A DNA stretch of 64,000 nt, from contig NC_079885.1 of the NCBI RefSeq assembly GCF_029227915.1, positions 21,401,001 to 21,465,000 on the forward strand, written 5' to 3'. Positions 61,991-64,000 of the stretch are shown here, one piece after another (the first letter of the stretch is position 1; every line of letters starts with the position of its first letter). Position numbers and translations under genes: made by a program. The notes below the pieces were generated by a model. That model saw only the letters and a program-made list of their open reading frames with translations, had not been told where the DNA came from and searched no databases. This DNA is from Hydractinia symbiolongicarpus. Lineage: Eukaryota > Cnidaria > Hydrozoa > Anthoathecata > Hydractiniidae.

Positions 61991-62042
<52 letters not shown>
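61635..62042 (+). mobile_element. tRNA-derived SINE, copy 3, with duplicated head
   Basis: Plus-strand copy of the SINE at 58.1 and 59.5 kb. The 23-bp start GGCGCCGTAGATTAGTGG plus TTATA occurs twice in tandem (61635-61657 and 61658-61680). The B box GGTTCGATTCC is at 61708-61718. The tail is a long (ATCT)n run at 61991-62042, about 13 units. The insertion lies inside the pogo-like remnant, so it is younger than that element. Confidence 0.92.
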
Positions 62043-62043
<1 letters not shown>

Positions 62044-62560
62044 ACCTTTTGCTTTAATCTTCTTTTAGCTGGCAAGTCAAATATTTTTGTTTTGGTTTTT
62101 CTTCTTTTTTTTATAATATAAAAGATTTATGACGATAGGACATTTTTATTCGCTGTTTATAAGCTGGTTTTGCCATGTTTTTCACAGTTATATTCAACTT
62201 TGGAAGACAAAAAAGAAAAAGAAAATATTCTTATGGGAAATAGGAGGAAAACTTCAAAAGAATCTTTTAACTACATACGAAAATCATTTTCCTCTTTGAA
62301 TCGGCTATCATTTATAACCTTAAACATATTGAGTAGTAAAAATTAATACCCAAGATGATTACGTGTGAACAAATATTTGATCTTTATTGCATAACAAAAA
62401 AGTAACTTATAAAAAATTTTTTTGGGGGGTTAATAATCTATAATAATACATTTTTTAAAAAATATTTTTGCACCATTTTAAAGTGCAGATCTTTTTCTAT
62501 CTTATCACTGACAAAAATTTTTTTTTAAAAAACCCGTTTTTTTTCGTATACTCACGCCTT

Positions 62561-63161
62561 GTAAGTTTAAGATAATACCATGGAATAATACCTATTTATT
62601 TCAAATGATGGAACAACATTGTAGAAGATCTGTACAAAACAGGCTACTGGCAACCTTGAAAGGTATAGGGAACAAAATTAAACACCAACAAAAAGCCGAA
62701 ATCTTTTAGCCTGCAAGGGATTTTCATTTGTTTTTATATATCCCAGCCAAATCTCGGTATAGGTTACAAGAAATAACAAAGCTCGGTTTCTTTGTTACGT
62801 TTTGTCATTTGTAAAGGGTGAGCCAATGGCACAATTTTTTTGGATCTATGTACAGGGCACTTGGTACTTAATTTGGTGCTTATACAGAAATACCACCAGG
62901 TATGCTTACAACAGAAAACAGTCTCGACGTTGTTTGACGCTGTTGTTACAGGTAGCCTAGCTACCCTATAGCTACATTTAGGATTTAAATTTGTTAGTTA
63001 ATACTACAGACCATTTCGTGAGAGACCCACTCCCACACACACGCTCAGATTTGTTTAGGAGTCCGATTAATAGCACGTGCAAATCTTTGTTTTAGTTAAA
63101 TCTGCGATACCATTTCGAATTTATTATTCAAAGTTATGAAAAAAGTGAATTGTGAAGTTAT
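62561..63161. other. No gene recognised
   Basis: AT-rich sequence between the pogo-like remnant and the next element arm. I see no coding segment or clear repeat. Confidence 0.4.
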
Positions 63162-63890
63162 AGAATAATTTAAGAAGGCTTTGCAACCCTAATCGTTAAC
63201 TTTAATCTTTTTCATAAACGTAGAAACCAGGTAGTTAAAAATGCACTTTATTTATAAATTTGCTAATTCTTTTACTTTAAAGAGATGACAATAGTTATGC
63301 TAACAAAGTAAAAATGGAAGCATAAATTAATAACAAGAAAGCAAGAGACGCCACTAATAATAATTTGATCTATAAATTTATATTTAGATCTTTTATAGAT
63401 AAAGTTTTTTTTGACATAACAAGAAATAAAATATTGATTACAGATTTCCTGTAACAACGATGTACGGATCATTTTTTTCTCATGTTTTTATAATTTTATT
63501 ATCAATTTTCATCTTTGCAATCATAGTGTGTATATGATAAAATAAGTGGCAGTATTGGGTAGGACAAAGCCTTATTATTTGTATTTTTTAACATTTTTTT
63601 CACATTTTTGTGGCCACCTGTTGTTTGAAAGTAGTGAATATAAAAAAAGAGAATATAAAGGAAGAATATCATTCAAACTTGATACTAACTGTTTTTAACA
63701 GCATTTATTAATTCAGTCTTGGGCAGTGGGCTGTAAAATACATGTCAATAACACCTAAAAATGATACCTGCCATATTGCTCTATTACTAGAAGCAAATCA
63801 TTTCAATATACTCAATGTGATTGCAAAGATATAAATAGATTAAAATAACATTCAACACAAAAAAAAATTAATCTCTAGAATCGTGTTTTA
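63162..63890. mobile_element. Element arm plus dispersed repeat, copy 2, running to the window edge
   Basis: AAGAAGGCTTTGCAACCCTA with GTTAACTTTAATCTTTTTCAT (63172 onward) matches the TIR of the element at 53531-54744. From 63435 to 63858 the sequence matches the dispersed repeat at 13967-14368. The opposite terminus is not in the window, so the element probably continues to the right. Confidence 0.7.
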
Positions 63891-64000
63891 AGGAGGATTT
63901 TCACATAGCAAATTAAACAGCGAATTACATCTGAGCGTGCGCAGTTTTGTTTGTTTTGATTTTGCATCAAAATATTTGCTTCGCTGAAAAGTAGAAACAG

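Larger units (their letters stand above)
60399..62560 (+). mobile_element. 2.2-kb pogo-like transposon remnant with TIRs
   Basis: The inverted ends AAGGCGTGAGTATAC (60399-60413) and GTATACTCACGCCTT (62546-62560) match perfectly over 15 bp. Inside the left end is a stretch of repeated CCGCGAAATT words (60480-60620), then a pogo-type transposase C-terminal fragment (61046-61324). A SINE has inserted at 61635-62042. The N-terminal and DDE parts of the transposase are not seen. Confidence 0.7.

Overview
This 64 kb window is animal nuclear DNA. It is strongly AT-rich, its genes are split by short introns with GT/AG borders, and more than half of the recognisable content is decayed mobile elements. 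The host genes and the element mix (CR1/Jockey-type LINEs, a DIRS-type retroelement, pogo-like and THAP/YqaJ DNA transposons, TA-flanked MITEs, a tRNA-derived SINE) fit a non-bilaterian metazoan. A cnidarian, perhaps a hydrozoan, is the best guess, but this is inference from general character, not a species match.

Host genes from left to right: a ZDHHC1/11-type palmitoyltransferase on the minus strand (553-2634, 3' end outside the window); glycine cleavage system H protein, minus (7758-12103, first exon not found); a 77-residue TRIQK homologue, plus (30815-31637); two tandem hydroxylysine-kinase-like genes, plus (34004-36079 and 38920-41742), with identical intron positions and phases; a complete eight-exon ECI2 (ACBP domain plus enoyl-CoA isomerase), minus (47524-52003), with a mitochondrial-type N-terminus and an SKM C-terminus; and two small exons encoding an RS-rich N-terminus, plus (56922-57076), probably the start of a gene that continues to the right.

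Mobile and repeated DNA: 5'-truncated LINEs at 3.6-5.0, 25.3-27.9 and 28.1-29.65 kb; a nearly full-length LINE of another family (about 14.6-18.7 kb) with PHD-like and CCCH fingers in ORF1, lying inside a pair of terminal inverted repeats (13.4 and 18.8 kb); a degenerate transposon with convergent genes (THAP-DDE transposase and SWIM-YqaJ-PHD nuclease) at 19.7-23.3 kb; pogo-type remnants at 42 and 60.4-62.6 kb; a truncated DIRS element at 43.7-46 kb; several MITEs and a 0.77 kb palindrome; three SINE copies at 58-62 kb; and tandem arrays at 10.0, 24.5, 37.4-38.2, 57.4 and 58.5 kb. The host genes do not form a functional cluster. GCSH (glycine cleavage), ECI2 (fatty-acid oxidation) and the HYKK pair (hydroxylysine catabolism) are unrelated metabolic neighbours.

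All calls come from reading the sequence by eye. Exon borders were checked for GT/AG signals and phase where coordinates are given. No similarity search was run.
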